Source of the DNA: Maribacter arcticus
GTDB taxonomy: Bacteria > Bacteroidota > Bacteroidia > Flavobacteriales > Flavobacteriaceae
Length of the DNA stretch: 64,000 nt
NCBI RefSeq assembly: GCF_900167935.1
Contig: NZ_FUYL01000010.1
Coordinates: 124,001 to 188,000, forward strand
Direction of reading: 5' to 3'
In this document: positions 44,552 to 55,003 of the stretch, in pieces
Position numbering within the stretch: the first letter of the stretch is position 1
Layout of the letters: every line of letters starts with the position of its first letter
The notes under the pieces: generated by a model
The model's database searches: none
What the model saw: the letters and a program-made list of their open reading frames with translations, nothing else
Told to the model about the DNA's origin: nothing
Program-made: the position numbers and the translations under genes

Positions 44552-45048
44552 ATGAAAGGCACTAGAAACTTTTCTAAATTTTGGATTTTAATAATTATTT
44601 TACTAACCGTAGGTTGTGACCAAGTTTCGAAAGAATTAACACGAATAAAAGTTGAGCTTAGAGAATATATTTCTGTAATTGGGGAACATTTTATGTTAAC
44701 CAATGTAGAAAATACTGGCGCAATGTTAGGCTTTGGCCAGCACTTCCCGCCTATTGTAAAACGATTATTTTTACAAGGATTACCATTGCTAGTATTACTT
44801 GTACTATTATTTAGAATTTAACAAAACCCAATTTGAATCTAATATTGCCTAAAGGCTTCGCATTGATTATTGGTGGTGGTATAGGAAATCTAATAGACCG
44901 GATAGTACATGGTTCTGTAACAGATTTTTTTCAAATTAGATTAGGTTTCTTTCAAACAGGAATTTTTAATATTGCTGATGTAGCGGTAACAAATGGAGTT
45001 TTTATTCTTCTTTTACAAATAGGAAGAGGAAAAAAGTTAGCATTCTAG
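44552..45048 (+). pseudogene. lspA: Signal peptidase II gene split by a one-base frameshift
   Basis: The first 89 codons (44552-44821) give the LspA N-terminus: membrane helix 1, TVGCDQVSKELTRIKVE, the NTGAMLGFG loop and helix 2-3. The reading frame then stops at TAA 44819-44821. The rest continues in another frame to 45048: KGFALIIGGGIGNLIDRIVHG, TDFFQI and GIFNIADVAVTNGV, with the catalytic Asp residues of the GNLIDR and NIAD motifs. Restoring one base near 44820 joins the two into 165 codons, the normal length. LspA is the lipoprotein signal peptidase and normally important, so either a second copy exists or the base is a sequencing error. Confidence 0.85.
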
Positions 45049-45090
45049 AAATATTCAATTTATTCAACAATCAAATAACCCGAATATATA

Positions 45091-45789
45091 TTGTCAAATA
45101 AAGAGCATTCTACAGTAGATAATTTACAGGTACTTTTTGAGGACAATCATTTGATAGTCATCAATAAAAGGCCGGGAGATATAGTACAGGGCGACAAAAC
45201 CGGTGATGAACCACTTAGCGATACTGTTAAGTCTTATTTAAAGAAGAAATACAACAAACCAGGCAATGTCTATTTAGGAGTTGTACATCGTCTAGACCGC
45301 CCTACCTCTGGTATTGTAGTATTTGCAAAGACCTCTAAAGCATTGCCTAGATTAAATAAAATGTTTGCCGAAAAAGATGCTAAAAAAACGTACTGGGCCG
45401 TTGTAAAAAATAGACCCAATGAGCCAGAGAAAAGACTTGTACATTGGATGAAGCGCAATACCAAACAAAATAAGTCTTACGCAAATAATAAAGAAGTAAA
45501 CGAAAGTAAACAAGCTATCTTAAGCTACAAACTAATTAAGAAACTTGATAATTATTACCTTTTAGAAATAGACCTAGAGACTGGTAGACATCATCAAATA
45601 CGCTCTCAATTAACCGCAATAGGCTGCCCTATTAAGGGTGATCTCAAATACGGATTCAATAGAAGCAACGAAAATGGCAGTATTCATTTACATGCCCGTA
45701 AATTAAAATTGATGCACCCTGTAAAAAAAGAATTGCTTGAGATTATTGCTCCTTTACCAAATGACCCTATCTGGAACGCATGTCTTTAA
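45091..45789 (+). CDS. RluA-family 23S/tRNA pseudouridine synthase
   Basis: 232 aa from a TTG at 45091. No S4 domain. The catalytic motif is VVHRLDRPTSGIVVFAKT, whose Asp attacks the uridine, and the later landmark is LETGRHHQIRSQL. RluA-like enzymes isomerise specific uridines in rRNA or tRNA; the site is not readable. Confidence 0.92.
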   Translation: MSNKEHSTVDNLQVLFEDNHLIVINKRPGDIVQGDKTGDEPLSDTVKSYLKKKYNKPGNVYLGVVHRLDRPTSGIVVFAKTSKALPRLNKMFAEKDAKKTYWAVVKNRPNEPEKRLVHWMKRNTKQNKSYANNKEVNESKQAILSYKLIKKLDNYYLLEIDLETGRHHQIRSQLTAIGCPIKGDLKYGFNRSNENGSIHLHARKLKLMHPVKKELLEIIAPLPNDPIWNACL

Positions 45790-45817
45790 TTTTCTTATTT
45801 TAAACACATAAAACACT

Positions 45818-46348
45818 ATGACCATGATCCGATATATTATTGCCTTATCCCTTTTACTAGTATTTAGCTCTTGTAGCAGTTACAATTCTATCGATACATT
45901 TTATAATGCTCATAAAAATGACAATCAAGTTACTGCTGTGAGGGTACCCCAATTTATGCTAAATATGATAAGTGAGATTTCACCTGAAATGCAGGCTTTG
46001 GTTGGTACTACTAAAGATTTAAGATACATGCAGTTTCCAAGTGCAACTGCTAGTAGAACTCAATTTCTGAACCAACAGATGAATGATATAACCGGAAATT
46101 CATTCATTGAAGTTTTTAGAAAAAATGACGAATTAAAACGAAATGTGGTTTCTGTTCGCGAGAAAAAGAATTCCGTTAAGGAAATATTGATTTACAATAA
46201 TGACAACCAAACAGGTTCATTTTTATATTTTAATGGCGATTTCGACCCTGTAAAGGTTCGTGAAATGGCCAAAAATGAACAGTTCACGAAATTTGGTAGT
46301 AACATTATTTCGCAATTTGGTTCAAGTACACAGGTGATTAATAACTAA
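45818..46348 (+). CDS. DUF4252 lipoprotein
   Basis: 176 aa. Lipoprotein signal ending SLLLVFSSC. The body fits DUF4252 (FYNAHKNDNQVTAVRVPQFM and VVSVREKKNSVKEILIYNND, then FDPVKVREMAKN). These proteins are found in Bacteroidota, often with sigma/anti-sigma loci; function unknown. Convergent with the EamA transporter with a four-base overlap. Confidence 0.83.
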   Translation: MTMIRYIIALSLLLVFSSCSSYNSIDTFYNAHKNDNQVTAVRVPQFMLNMISEISPEMQALVGTTKDLRYMQFPSATASRTQFLNQQMNDITGNSFIEVFRKNDELKRNVVSVREKKNSVKEILIYNNDNQTGSFLYFNGDFDPVKVREMAKNEQFTKFGSNIISQFGSSTQVINN

Positions 46349-47214
46349 GATAATTTAGGCTGTTTTTTCGAGCGAACACTTTCTATAACTACCGAACTCA
46401 AAATTAGAATTCCTCCTAAAATTGTCGTTCCTTTTGGTATTTCAGAAAGAAATATTGTTCCTATCAAAATACCATAAACTGGCTGAACACTACTCAATAT
46501 ACTAACTGTAGTAATATTGAAATGTTTAAAAGTCATTAAAAATAGGGTATGCCCAATAGCAGTAGTTAACACTGCCAAGGCCACCAATGCTTGCCATTGA
46601 CTTAATATTTGAACAGGTTCTATGGTAAATAAAAATGGTAATAACATAACGCCTACAATGGCTGTCTGATATGCCATTAGTATAGACCCATTATACTTTG
46701 CAACTTTTCGTTTTAAGAGAATATTCCGTAACGCATAGGCTAAGGCCGAAAAGACTCCAAATCCTATTGCAATAGTATATGTATTTTCCAAATCTAATGA
46801 CGGGCTTAAAAAATACATGCCAGCAAGTACTAAAAAAGCAAGAAGTAAATGAACAAGTTGAAACTTAGTCTTTAAAAGTATTGGTTCTAGGAAGGCTGTA
46901 ATAACAGGATATGTAAAAATGGATAACATTCCAATAGCCACATTTGATAGTTTTAAGGCATAGAAATAAGTAATCCAATGTATACCCATTAATACACCGC
47001 TAACTAAAATTGCCAGAACATCATTTTTGTAAATTTTAAATGAAAAACCTTTCCATTTACAAAATATAAACAAAACTATAAAAGCTAGAATAGCTCTTGT
47101 GCCTATGGTTACCGTTACAGGTAGCTGTACATATCTACCTAATGCACCAGATGTGGCTATAAAAAGCATAGCCAAATTGATTTCTAATAAATGTTGAAAA
47201 TGATTGTTTTTCAT
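46345..47214 (-). CDS. DMT-superfamily (EamA) transporter
   Basis: 289 aa with ten membrane helices in two EamA repeats (residues 10-140 and 150-285), the second containing LTTAIGHTLFLMTFKHFN and SVQPVYGILIGTIFLSEIP. A drug/metabolite exporter; substrate unknown. It lies 15 bases after the TPR-like gene on the same strand, so they may be co-transcribed. Confidence 0.88.
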   Translation of the reverse strand: MKNNHFQHLLEINLAMLFIATSGALGRYVQLPVTVTIGTRAILAFIVLFIFCKWKGFSFKIYKNDVLAILVSGVLMGIHWITYFYALKLSNVAIGMLSIFTYPVITAFLEPILLKTKFQLVHLLLAFLVLAGMYFLSPSLDLENTYTIAIGFGVFSALAYALRNILLKRKVAKYNGSILMAYQTAIVGVMLLPFLFTIEPVQILSQWQALVALAVLTTAIGHTLFLMTFKHFNITTVSILSSVQPVYGILIGTIFLSEIPKGTTILGGILILSSVVIESVRSKKQPKLS

Positions 47215-47229
47215 TAAAAAGAGCTTTCT

Positions 47230-48774
47230 CTAACGTGATTTTGCTAAAGCTTTTTCCCTCATAATCTGAGATACTGGTTTGTTTTGTAAATGACTCTCTA
47301 ACCAAGAAATAATATCTAAATACAAAAATGCTCTTTTCTCATAAGGATGATCTTCATATTTCTTCAATTCAGTATACAACTTTTGAAACTCCGCCTTTAA
47401 TTGATTTGGATAAATTCCTCCAAGACTTCTTAAAAACTTAATCATTTCTTTTTGCACAGCATGCATATCGTTCATTTTCAAAAGAAACTTATAGGTGCTT
47501 TTCAATTGAACTTCTAAGTGATAGTCCATACCTGCCTCATAATGGGCTACAAGACTTAAAACGCGTGCAAAACACATCAAGTCTTCGCGCATTTTCAAAT
47601 TCTTATTCTCTATAATTTTCTTTAGATATTGAATACATGTTTTATTATCGCCTATGCCAAAATAAAGACATGCTATCTTATAGTATAGCACCATAACGTG
47701 GTGTATATCAATTCTATCGCGATGTTTATTTATACCGTATTCGATGATTTTCACCAAATACAATCCCTTTTCAAAAGTTCCTTCTAGAAAATGCAAATTC
47801 AGTTTATTTGCATTGATATACATAAAGACCAAAGAATTGATATTGTCGTTACTAGGAAACTCTTTCTCCTTAATAGTATTTTCTAATCGCTCTAATACTT
47901 CCTTAAATTGAGAACTATATTGCACATAGAATAAAGATTCCAATAGGTAATGATTTCCTTTTAAAAAGAACACAGGATTAAGGTATATCATATCCTTATG
48001 TTCATAAAAAAGGTCTACCCATTTACTGGCATATTTATAACAAGACAGAAAGTCTTGGGTTAGAAAACTGTACCACAAATATGCTTTATATAACCATAGT
48101 TTTTCACGGAAGCCTAAATCTTCAATGTTGTAGAGTGGCAAATGGTCATTGAAGTAAGTTTTAACTTTTTGATAATCTTCATCGCTACGAACGTAACCTA
48201 CTTTAAGCATCATTCCATAGAGCTGCAAAGATAGATTAGATAGCTTACTCGTCATTACATTATGGCCTGAAAGCTCTTTTGCCTGCAATGCAAGTTCATT
48301 TGCGCGATCGGGTATACTACGTGTAATATATTGTGTTTCAATTATCTTCTCTAGCTCAACAATTTCATAGGCTATATTCTTCTCTTCATTCTCAATGGCG
48401 GTAGCTTTTACCTTATCAAGAATTTTCAAACTTTGCTTATACAAACCTTTCTGATAAAGAATTGTTGCAAAATCTAATTGTTCCCTAATTTGAACACGAA
48501 TATTTTGGTTTACAGGGTTAAGACGTAAACTCACTAAAATCTGTTTATATAGGTGTGCTTTTAGATTAGAAAGTTGAGCTTTCTTAACTATCCCACTTTC
48601 TAGTATTATTTTCTCATCATAATGCTTAATTTTATCCAATAAATTGAAAAGGGCTAAAAATTTAGCATCGGTATTCACCCCTAATCTGCCAACATAAAGC
48701 TTAAATTGCCGTTTCTCAGATTTCGATAGTGATTTAACCAAAACGAATAAAGCATCTTTATGCGTATTTGTCAT
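47230..48774 (-). CDS. Helical-repeat (TPR-like) protein of unknown function
   Basis: 514 aa, almost entirely alpha-helical, without signal peptide or membrane segment. It opens with LVKSLSKSEKRQFKLYVGRL, a conserved N-terminus in an uncharacterised Bacteroidota family, followed by degenerate TPR-like helix pairs (QKGLYKQSLKILDKVKATA). No enzymatic motif. It precedes the EamA transporter gene and is divergent from leuA. Confidence 0.72.
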   Translation of the reverse strand: MTNTHKDALFVLVKSLSKSEKRQFKLYVGRLGVNTDAKFLALFNLLDKIKHYDEKIILESGIVKKAQLSNLKAHLYKQILVSLRLNPVNQNIRVQIREQLDFATILYQKGLYKQSLKILDKVKATAIENEEKNIAYEIVELEKIIETQYITRSIPDRANELALQAKELSGHNVMTSKLSNLSLQLYGMMLKVGYVRSDEDYQKVKTYFNDHLPLYNIEDLGFREKLWLYKAYLWYSFLTQDFLSCYKYASKWVDLFYEHKDMIYLNPVFFLKGNHYLLESLFYVQYSSQFKEVLERLENTIKEKEFPSNDNINSLVFMYINANKLNLHFLEGTFEKGLYLVKIIEYGINKHRDRIDIHHVMVLYYKIACLYFGIGDNKTCIQYLKKIIENKNLKMREDLMCFARVLSLVAHYEAGMDYHLEVQLKSTYKFLLKMNDMHAVQKEMIKFLRSLGGIYPNQLKAEFQKLYTELKKYEDHPYEKRAFLYLDIISWLESHLQNKPVSQIMREKALAKSR

Positions 48775-48919
48775 CGTAAAAAAAAGAGTTTAAATAATTG
48801 TAAATCAATGTTATATATACCTAAAAAAGTGTCTTAACGTTGTAAATGGCACTACGAAATTTATGAATAGTGTTAATTAGGTAATATATTCGTTTGACGA
48901 GTAAAACTACGCAAATATA

Positions 48920-50089
48920 ATGAGTGATATAGTACAAATATTTGATACGACCTTAAGAGACGGAGAGCAAGTTCCTGGATGTAAATTAGACATGGAACAA
49001 AAATTAGTAATTGCTGAACGTCTAGATCTGCTGGGTGTAAATATCATTGAAGCTGGTTTCCCTGTTTCTAGTCCGGGTGATTTTAAATCTGTCGAAGCCA
49101 TTGCTAAACTTGTTAAAAATGCAACTGTATGTGGTTTAACCCGTGCGGTACGTAAAGATATAGAAGTTGCTGCTGAAGCTTTGAAATTTGCTAAGATGCC
49201 TAGAATACATACAGGTATTGGTACTTCTGACTCTCATATAAAGTATAAATTCAATTCTAACAGAGATGCCATAATTGAACGAGCAGTTGCTGCAGTTAGT
49301 TATGCTAAAACCTTTGTGGAAGATGTTGAATTTTACGCTGAGGATGCTGGCCGTACAGATAATGAGTTTTTGGCTCGTGTATGCGAGGCGGTCATTAAGG
49401 CTGGGGCTACAGTATTAAATATTCCAGATACTACAGGATACTGCCTACCAGATGAGTACGGAGCAAAAATGAAGTATTTACGTGAAAATGTAAAAGGAAT
49501 TGATAAAGCTATACTTTCATGTCATTGCCACAATGATTTAGGATTAGCAACAGCAAATTCTATTGCAGGTGTTTTAAATGGTGCAAGACAAATAGAATGT
49601 ACTATAAATGGAATTGGCGAACGTGCAGGAAATACTTCTCTTGAAGAAGTGGTTATGATTTTACGCCAACACCCAAACTTAAACCTAGATACAACCATTA
49701 ATAGCAAATTACTTTATGATACTAGTTTAATGGTATCTCGTAAAATGGGCATGGTGGTACAGCCCAATAAAGCAATTGTTGGCGCAAATGCCTTCGCACA
49801 TAGTTCAGGCATACATCAAGATGGTGTTATAAAAAATAGAGAAACATACGAAATTATTGATCCAGCTGATGTTGGTGTGACCGAATCATCTATTGTATTG
49901 ACAGCACGAAGCGGAAGAGCTGCATTAGCCTACCGTGCTAAAATTGTTGGTTATGAACTTACCAAAACTCAATTAGATTTGGTTTATGAGGAATTTTTAA
50001 AGTATGCGGATTCTAGAAAAGAAGTGAAGGATGATGATATTCACCAAATTATTGAAGCATCGAAAATCGATATACAAAGTATTAGCTAA
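48920..50089 (+). CDS. leuA: 2-isopropylmalate synthase, short form
   Basis: 389 aa. A DRE-TIM aldolase with [30 protein letters not shown] and [15 protein letters not shown]. It condenses acetyl-CoA with 2-oxoisovalerate, the first step of leucine synthesis. The C-terminal leucine-binding regulatory domain of classical LeuA (about 130 residues) is absent. Homocitrate or citramalate synthases look similar; the leuB gene seven bases downstream favours LeuA. Confidence 0.88.
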   Translation: MSDIVQIFDTTLRDGEQVPGCKLDMEQKLVIAERLDLLGVNIIEAGFPVSSPGDFKSVEAIAKLVKNATVCGLTRAVRKDIEVAAEALKFAKMPRIHTGIGTSDSHIKYKFNSNRDAIIERAVAAVSYAKTFVEDVEFYAEDAGRTDNEFLARVCEAVIKAGATVLNIPDTTGYCLPDEYGAKMKYLRENVKGIDKAILSCHCHNDLGLATANSIAGVLNGARQIECTINGIGERAGNTSLEEVVMILRQHPNLNLDTTINSKLLYDTSLMVSRKMGMVVQPNKAIVGANAFAHSSGIHQDGVIKNRETYEIIDPADVGVTESSIVLTARSGRAALAYRAKIVGYELTKTQLDLVYEEFLKYADSRKEVKDDDIHQIIEASKIDIQSIS

Positions 50090-50096
50090 TTAAATT

Positions 50097-51215
50097 ATGC
50101 ATTTAAACATTGCTGTTTTAGAAGGAGACGGAATCGGCCCAGAAGTTGTTGCACAATCTATTAAGTGCCTTCGTTCTGTGGAAGAAACTTTTGGTCATAG
50201 TTTTACCTTCAAAAAAGGCTTAATTGGCGCTTCAGCAATTAAAAAAACCGGAAACCCCCTTCCTAAAGAAACCTTAGATCTTTGCAAAAAAGCTGACGCA
50301 ACACTTTTTGGTGCTTTAGGATTACCTGAATATGATGACAACCCTAAGGCTAAGGTTTGGCCTGAACAAGGATTATTAAGATTACGAAAAGAGCTAGGGC
50401 TATTTGCTAATATTAGGCCCGTAAAAGTCTTTCCATCATTAGTAAAGCAATCTCCTTTACCTAAAGCTAGTGTTCAAAATACAGATTTGGTGATTTTCAG
50501 AGAATTGTCTGGTGGTATATATTATGGTGATAAATCTATTAGTGAAGACCAAAGCTCCGCTACCGATACATGTACATATACTGAAGCGGAAATAAGCAGA
50601 ATTACGCATTTAGCTTTTAAGTCGGCCCGTTCTAGAAAAAAGAAGGTTACGCTAGTTGACAAAGCAAATGTTCTTGAAACATCACGACTATGGCGACGTG
50701 TTGTACGATCCATTTCAGAGAGTTATCCAGACGTTGTATTGGAATGCCTTTTCATAGATAATGCAGCCGTACAGATGATTTTAAACCCTTCTCAATTCGA
50801 TGTTATTTTAACAGACAATATGTTCGGTGATATCCTATCTGACCAAGGCAGTGTAATTGCTGGCTCTATAGGATTACTCCCATCTGCTTCTGTCGGTCTT
50901 GAGCATGCGATGTTTGAACCTATACATGGTTCTTACCCAGATGCAAAAGGGAAAAATATTGCGAATCCTGTAGCTTCTATATTGAGCATGGCCATGCTAT
51001 TGCAACATTTTAAAATGAATGAAGAATCTGATGCCGTTGTAGCCGCAGTCTTAAAATCATTTGCAAAAAAAATAGTTACCCCAGATATTTTAGGAAGTTC
51101 TAAATATGGAACTAATTACGTTGGTGATTTTATCGCAGATAATATTATGGAATTGGATGGCACCTTTACTATGAATGATGAAAACATTGGTTTAGGAAAG
51201 TCTACTATAATTTAA
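50097..51215 (+). CDS. leuB: 3-isopropylmalate dehydrogenase
   Basis: 372 aa, full length. NAD-dependent oxidative decarboxylation of 3-isopropylmalate. Motifs: LEGDGIGPEVV, LFGALGLPEYD, FRELSGGIYYGD (Arg/Tyr of the active site), DKANVLETSRLWRR, DNMFGDILSDQ and EPIHGSYPDAKGKNIANP. It follows leuA by seven bases. leuC and leuD are not in the window. Confidence 0.96.
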   Translation: MHLNIAVLEGDGIGPEVVAQSIKCLRSVEETFGHSFTFKKGLIGASAIKKTGNPLPKETLDLCKKADATLFGALGLPEYDDNPKAKVWPEQGLLRLRKELGLFANIRPVKVFPSLVKQSPLPKASVQNTDLVIFRELSGGIYYGDKSISEDQSSATDTCTYTEAEISRITHLAFKSARSRKKKVTLVDKANVLETSRLWRRVVRSISESYPDVVLECLFIDNAAVQMILNPSQFDVILTDNMFGDILSDQGSVIAGSIGLLPSASVGLEHAMFEPIHGSYPDAKGKNIANPVASILSMAMLLQHFKMNEESDAVVAAVLKSFAKKIVTPDILGSSKYGTNYVGDFIADNIMELDGTFTMNDENIGLGKSTII

Positions 51216-51220
51216 GATGC

Positions 51221-52453
51221 TTATTTTTCATTTAATAATTCTGTAACCACCTGATTAAAATTCTTTTTAAACTCAACAAATTTATCACCTGTCGCCGGAC
51301 CGTTAAAGCCGGTATGAATTTTTCTCACCTCACCTTTTTTATCAATAAATATGGTGGTAGGATACGATAAAATATGGTTTAACATCGGAAGTTTTTGCTG
51401 TGCTTCTACTTTATCCACTGAACCAAATTGGGCTAATAAAATTGGATATGAAAGTCCTGTTCTATCTTTTAAACGTTCAATTCCTTTAAATGCCTTTTCT
51501 TCTGTTTTTGCAGATTCAAATGCCAAACCAATGACTTTTAGATTCTCATTATCTTTCAAATAATCCACCAGAAAATTACTTTCATCTAAACAATTAGGAC
51601 ACCAAGTACCCATTAACTGAACAATTACTACTTTGTTTTGATATTCATCATCATCTAACGAAACCATATTTCCATCAGAATCTGGGAATATAAAGGCTAA
51701 CTTATCGTAACCTTCATTTATAAATGTTAATGAATCAGGATCTGGCAATTCGTATCCATCATTTCTAGTCGACACAAATGGTTCTTTAAAATGATTGCCT
51801 GAATAAAAAATTCCGATCATACTTGAATCTGTAACTTTTGCCGTGAATAAAAAAGCGTGTGCGCCGTCGAATGCAGATAATTTCAACGAATCACCATCCA
51901 TAACACCATCTAAATAGCGATAATCACCGGTAGTTGTTCTAAATGTTCCTGTTACACGGTTATCTTCTTGAAGAAAAATTCCCTTACCTACATATTCTTC
52001 ATCAGAATCTGGACTAAAATAGGTTTCCCATATTCCTGATACATCTTTGTTCGCAATTTTAGTTTCAGAATCAAATCTTTCTTCAATTCCATAAATTGCT
52101 GTAAAGGGTACAATTCTATCTAAACTTTCCTTTATAAACTGTCCTTTTATTTCTGTATCGGTAAACGTACCTGCCAAATACCCTTCAAATACGGGTGTTT
52201 GTAGTATAATCGAATCTCCATGAATCACTATTTCATCAATCACTATAACTTCTTCTGCATTTATAATTTGCATGGTATAGATACCATTAACCTCTTTATT
52301 AACCTTGAGATTAAAAGGTAATACCTGATTATCCATCACATCAAGTTCAACACGCCATATACCTTCTTTCAAATTTGAATTTTGATTTTTTTCTTTACAA
52401 CCAACTATAAGCATAAAAATGGTTAGTACTGCAATACCTAATCTCATATTCAT
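51221..52453 (-). CDS. TlpA-like thioredoxin lipoprotein with an N-terminal beta domain
   Basis: 410 aa. Lipoprotein signal ending FMLIVGC. Residues 25-250 are beta-rich sandwich repeats (WRVELDVMDNQVLPFNLKVN, GIWETYFSPDSDEEYVGKG) resembling the lipocalin-like front ends of this family. The C-terminal domain is an AhpC/TlpA thioredoxin fold with active site GTWCPNCLDES. Probably a periplasmic disulfide reductase. Convergent with leuB. Confidence 0.87.
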   Translation of the reverse strand: MNMRLGIAVLTIFMLIVGCKEKNQNSNLKEGIWRVELDVMDNQVLPFNLKVNKEVNGIYTMQIINAEEVIVIDEIVIHGDSIILQTPVFEGYLAGTFTDTEIKGQFIKESLDRIVPFTAIYGIEERFDSETKIANKDVSGIWETYFSPDSDEEYVGKGIFLQEDNRVTGTFRTTTGDYRYLDGVMDGDSLKLSAFDGAHAFLFTAKVTDSSMIGIFYSGNHFKEPFVSTRNDGYELPDPDSLTFINEGYDKLAFIFPDSDGNMVSLDDDEYQNKVVIVQLMGTWCPNCLDESNFLVDYLKDNENLKVIGLAFESAKTEEKAFKGIERLKDRTGLSYPILLAQFGSVDKVEAQQKLPMLNHILSYPTTIFIDKKGEVRKIHTGFNGPATGDKFVEFKKNFNQVVTELLNEK

Positions 52454-52546
52454 TTAGAGTTTAATTTTCAATAAACGATTTAAATATTACAATTAAAAAT
52501 TTAAATAAACACATCGTAGCTTATTGAATGTATACAGGCATTGTTT

Positions 52547-52554
52547 TATCTTTG
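52547..52554 (+). promoter_or_regulatory. Predicted pheT promoter
   Basis: TATCTTTG matches TAnnTTTG exactly; TTG at 52524-52526 lies 20 bases upstream, in place for the -33 element. The ATG of pheT is at 52574. The best-spaced pair in the window. Confidence 0.6.
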
Positions 52555-52573
52555 CGCCCTATAAAAGATTTGA

Positions 52574-55003
52574 ATGAAAATATCATATAACTGGTTAAAA
52601 CAGTTCATACAAATAGATTGGGATTCCAAAAAAACAGGTGAACTATTAACTGATTTAGGATTAGAAGTAGAAGGTGTTGAAAAATTTGAATCTGTAAAAG
52701 GCGGATTGAAAGGAATTGTTGTTGGGCATGTTTTAACTTGTGAAAAACATACCAACGCTGATAAATTGAATGTTACCACAGTAGATATAGGTTCTGGTAC
52801 TCCGCTTCAGATTGTTTGTGGAGCTAAAAACGTAGCAGCAGGTCAAAAAGTTCCTGTTGCCACAATTGGTACCACGCTTTATACGGCAGAAGGCGAAGCT
52901 TGGAAGATTAAAAAAGGTAAAATTCGAGGTGAAGAAAGCCATGGAATGATTTGCGCAGAAGATGAACTTGGTCTTGGAAGCAGCCATGATGGAATAATGG
53001 TGTTAGACAACGATTTAGCTGTAGGTACACCTTGTGCTGAGATTTTTGATATTGAAGAGGATGAAGTTTTTGAAATTGGACTTACTCCTAACAGAGCAGA
53101 TGCCATGAGTCATTTTGGTGTGGCAAGAGATTTAAAAGCCGGACTAAAACAAAAAGAAATTTCAAAGGAGTTGATTACTCCTTCAACCAGTCATTTTAAC
53201 ATTAATGACCGTTCGTTAAAAATAGATGTAGACGTTATAAATACTGCTTTGGCACCTCGTTATTGTGGTGTAACACTTAGTGATTTAATCATACAACCCT
53301 CTCCTACCTGGCTTAAAAATAGGCTTAAAGCAATTGGTATAACTCCAAAGAACAATGTTGTTGATGCCACTAATTATGTGTTACACGAATTAGGTCAACC
53401 TTTACATGCATTCGATGCAGCTAAAATAAAAGGAAATAAAATTGTTGTTCAAACATTACCAAAAGGAACAAAGTTTGTAACTCTAGATGGTGTTGAAAGA
53501 ACATTGCATGAAGATGATTTAATGATTTGTGATACCGAAAAACCTTTGTGTTTAGCAGGAGTATTTGGCGGGCTTAGCTCAGGAGTGACAGAGGAGACTA
53601 CTTCAATATTTTTAGAAAGCGCTTATTTTAATCCGGTTTCGATAAGAAAATCAGCCAAAAGACATGCGTTGAACACCGATGCCTCTTTTAGGTTTGAGCG
53701 TGGTATCGATATTGAAAATGTTGAGTATAGCCTAAAACGTGCTGCCTTATTGATTAAAGAGATTGCTGGCGGTGAAATTACTTCAGATATTATAGACCTG
53801 TACCCAAATAAAACATCAAATTTTGAAGTGTTTTTAGGTTTTGAGAAGATAAATAAGCTCATCGGTCAAGAGATTCCTCAAGATACTATTAAATCGATAT
53901 TGACTTCACTAGATATTAAAGTTAAAAATGTAACTGAAGCGGGTATGGGCCTTGAAGTGCCTTCTTATCGTGTTGATGTGCAAAGACAAGTCGATGTAAT
54001 TGAAGAAATTTTGCGAGTTTATGGGTACAACAATATTGCCTTTAGCGAAAAATTAAATGCTTCTGTATCTACAACTGCAGCTACTGAAGACCATAAAATT
54101 CAATCAACTATTGGAAATATTCTAGCAGCGAAAGGCTACTATGAAATATTAACCAATAGTCTTACGAATCCTGATTATAGTAAACTTTTAGGATCTGAAG
54201 AAGACGAGAATAAATCGATTGAAATTATAAATCCATTAAGTGGAGATTTATCTGTATTGCGTAGAGCTTCATTGTTTTCTGCTTTAGAAACAGCGAGTTA
54301 TAATATAAATAGAAAAAGAGCGAATCTTAAATTATTTGAATTCGGAAAAACATATCATGCTAAAGATGGTAAAAGAATAGAACCTAAATACTTAAGCATT
54401 TTATTATCAGGTGATACTATTCAAGATAGTTGGACAAATAAAGCGGTAACGACTAATTTCTTTGAGCTAAAATCAATAGTAAAAACAATTCTAATTCGAT
54501 TAGGTTTAGATAACTTAAAAAGTGAACCTACTACTTCCACCCTGTTTTCAGAAGGTTTGAGCTTTACTTATCAAAAAAACAATTTGGTGTCTTTCGGACT
54601 GATAAAAAAATCAATCCTGAAAAAATTCGATATTAAACAAGATATTTTATATGCCGATTTCAATTGGGATGTAATTTTGAAACAACTTAAGAACACTCCA
54701 ATCCTATTTAAAGAGATTCCGAAATACCCTGAAGTAAAAAGGGATTTTGCATTATTATTGGACGAAAAATCTACTTATAGAGAACTGTTTAATTTGGCCT
54801 ATAGCGCAGAACGTAAGTTCTTGAAGGATATGACACTTTTTGATGTGTATGAAGGTAAAAACCTGACTGAAGGTAAAAAATCATATGCTGTTAGTTTCAC
54901 CTTACAAGATGATAAAAGCACGTTGACAGAAAAGCAAATAGAAAAGATAATGTCTAAGTTACAAACGACATACGAAACTCAACTCGGGGCTTCTCTGCGG
55001 TAG
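52574..55003 (+). CDS. pheT: Phenylalanine--tRNA ligase beta subunit
   Basis: 809 aa, normal length. Domains in order: N-terminal OB-fold tRNA-binding domain with GKIRGEESHGMICAEDELGL, B3/B4 editing domain (LAGVFGGLSSGVTEETT), B5 (DVIEEILRVYGYNNI) and the C-terminal anticodon-binding FDX-ACB domain (KEIPKYPEVKRDFALLLDE). It forms a heterotetramer with PheS, which is encoded elsewhere, and contributes editing and tRNA binding. Convergent with the fasciclin gene. Confidence 0.97.
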   Translation: MKISYNWLKQFIQIDWDSKKTGELLTDLGLEVEGVEKFESVKGGLKGIVVGHVLTCEKHTNADKLNVTTVDIGSGTPLQIVCGAKNVAAGQKVPVATIGTTLYTAEGEAWKIKKGKIRGEESHGMICAEDELGLGSSHDGIMVLDNDLAVGTPCAEIFDIEEDEVFEIGLTPNRADAMSHFGVARDLKAGLKQKEISKELITPSTSHFNINDRSLKIDVDVINTALAPRYCGVTLSDLIIQPSPTWLKNRLKAIGITPKNNVVDATNYVLHELGQPLHAFDAAKIKGNKIVVQTLPKGTKFVTLDGVERTLHEDDLMICDTEKPLCLAGVFGGLSSGVTEETTSIFLESAYFNPVSIRKSAKRHALNTDASFRFERGIDIENVEYSLKRAALLIKEIAGGEITSDIIDLYPNKTSNFEVFLGFEKINKLIGQEIPQDTIKSILTSLDIKVKNVTEAGMGLEVPSYRVDVQRQVDVIEEILRVYGYNNIAFSEKLNASVSTTAATEDHKIQSTIGNILAAKGYYEILTNSLTNPDYSKLLGSEEDENKSIEIINPLSGDLSVLRRASLFSALETASYNINRKRANLKLFEFGKTYHAKDGKRIEPKYLSILLSGDTIQDSWTNKAVTTNFFELKSIVKTILIRLGLDNLKSEPTTSTLFSEGLSFTYQKNNLVSFGLIKKSILKKFDIKQDILYADFNWDVILKQLKNTPILFKEIPKYPEVKRDFALLLDEKSTYRELFNLAYSAERKFLKDMTLFDVYEGKNLTEGKKSYAVSFTLQDDKSTLTEKQIEKIMSKLQTTYETQLGASLR

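Noticed and set aside
44812-44830. Programmed -1 ribosomal frameshift joining the two lspA halves
   Set aside because: No canonical slippery heptamer ends at the zero-frame stop and no stable downstream structure is seen.
48775-48919. Leucine attenuator or riboswitch before leuA
   Set aside because: The 145 bases hold no leader peptide rich in Leu codons and no terminator-antiterminator pair.
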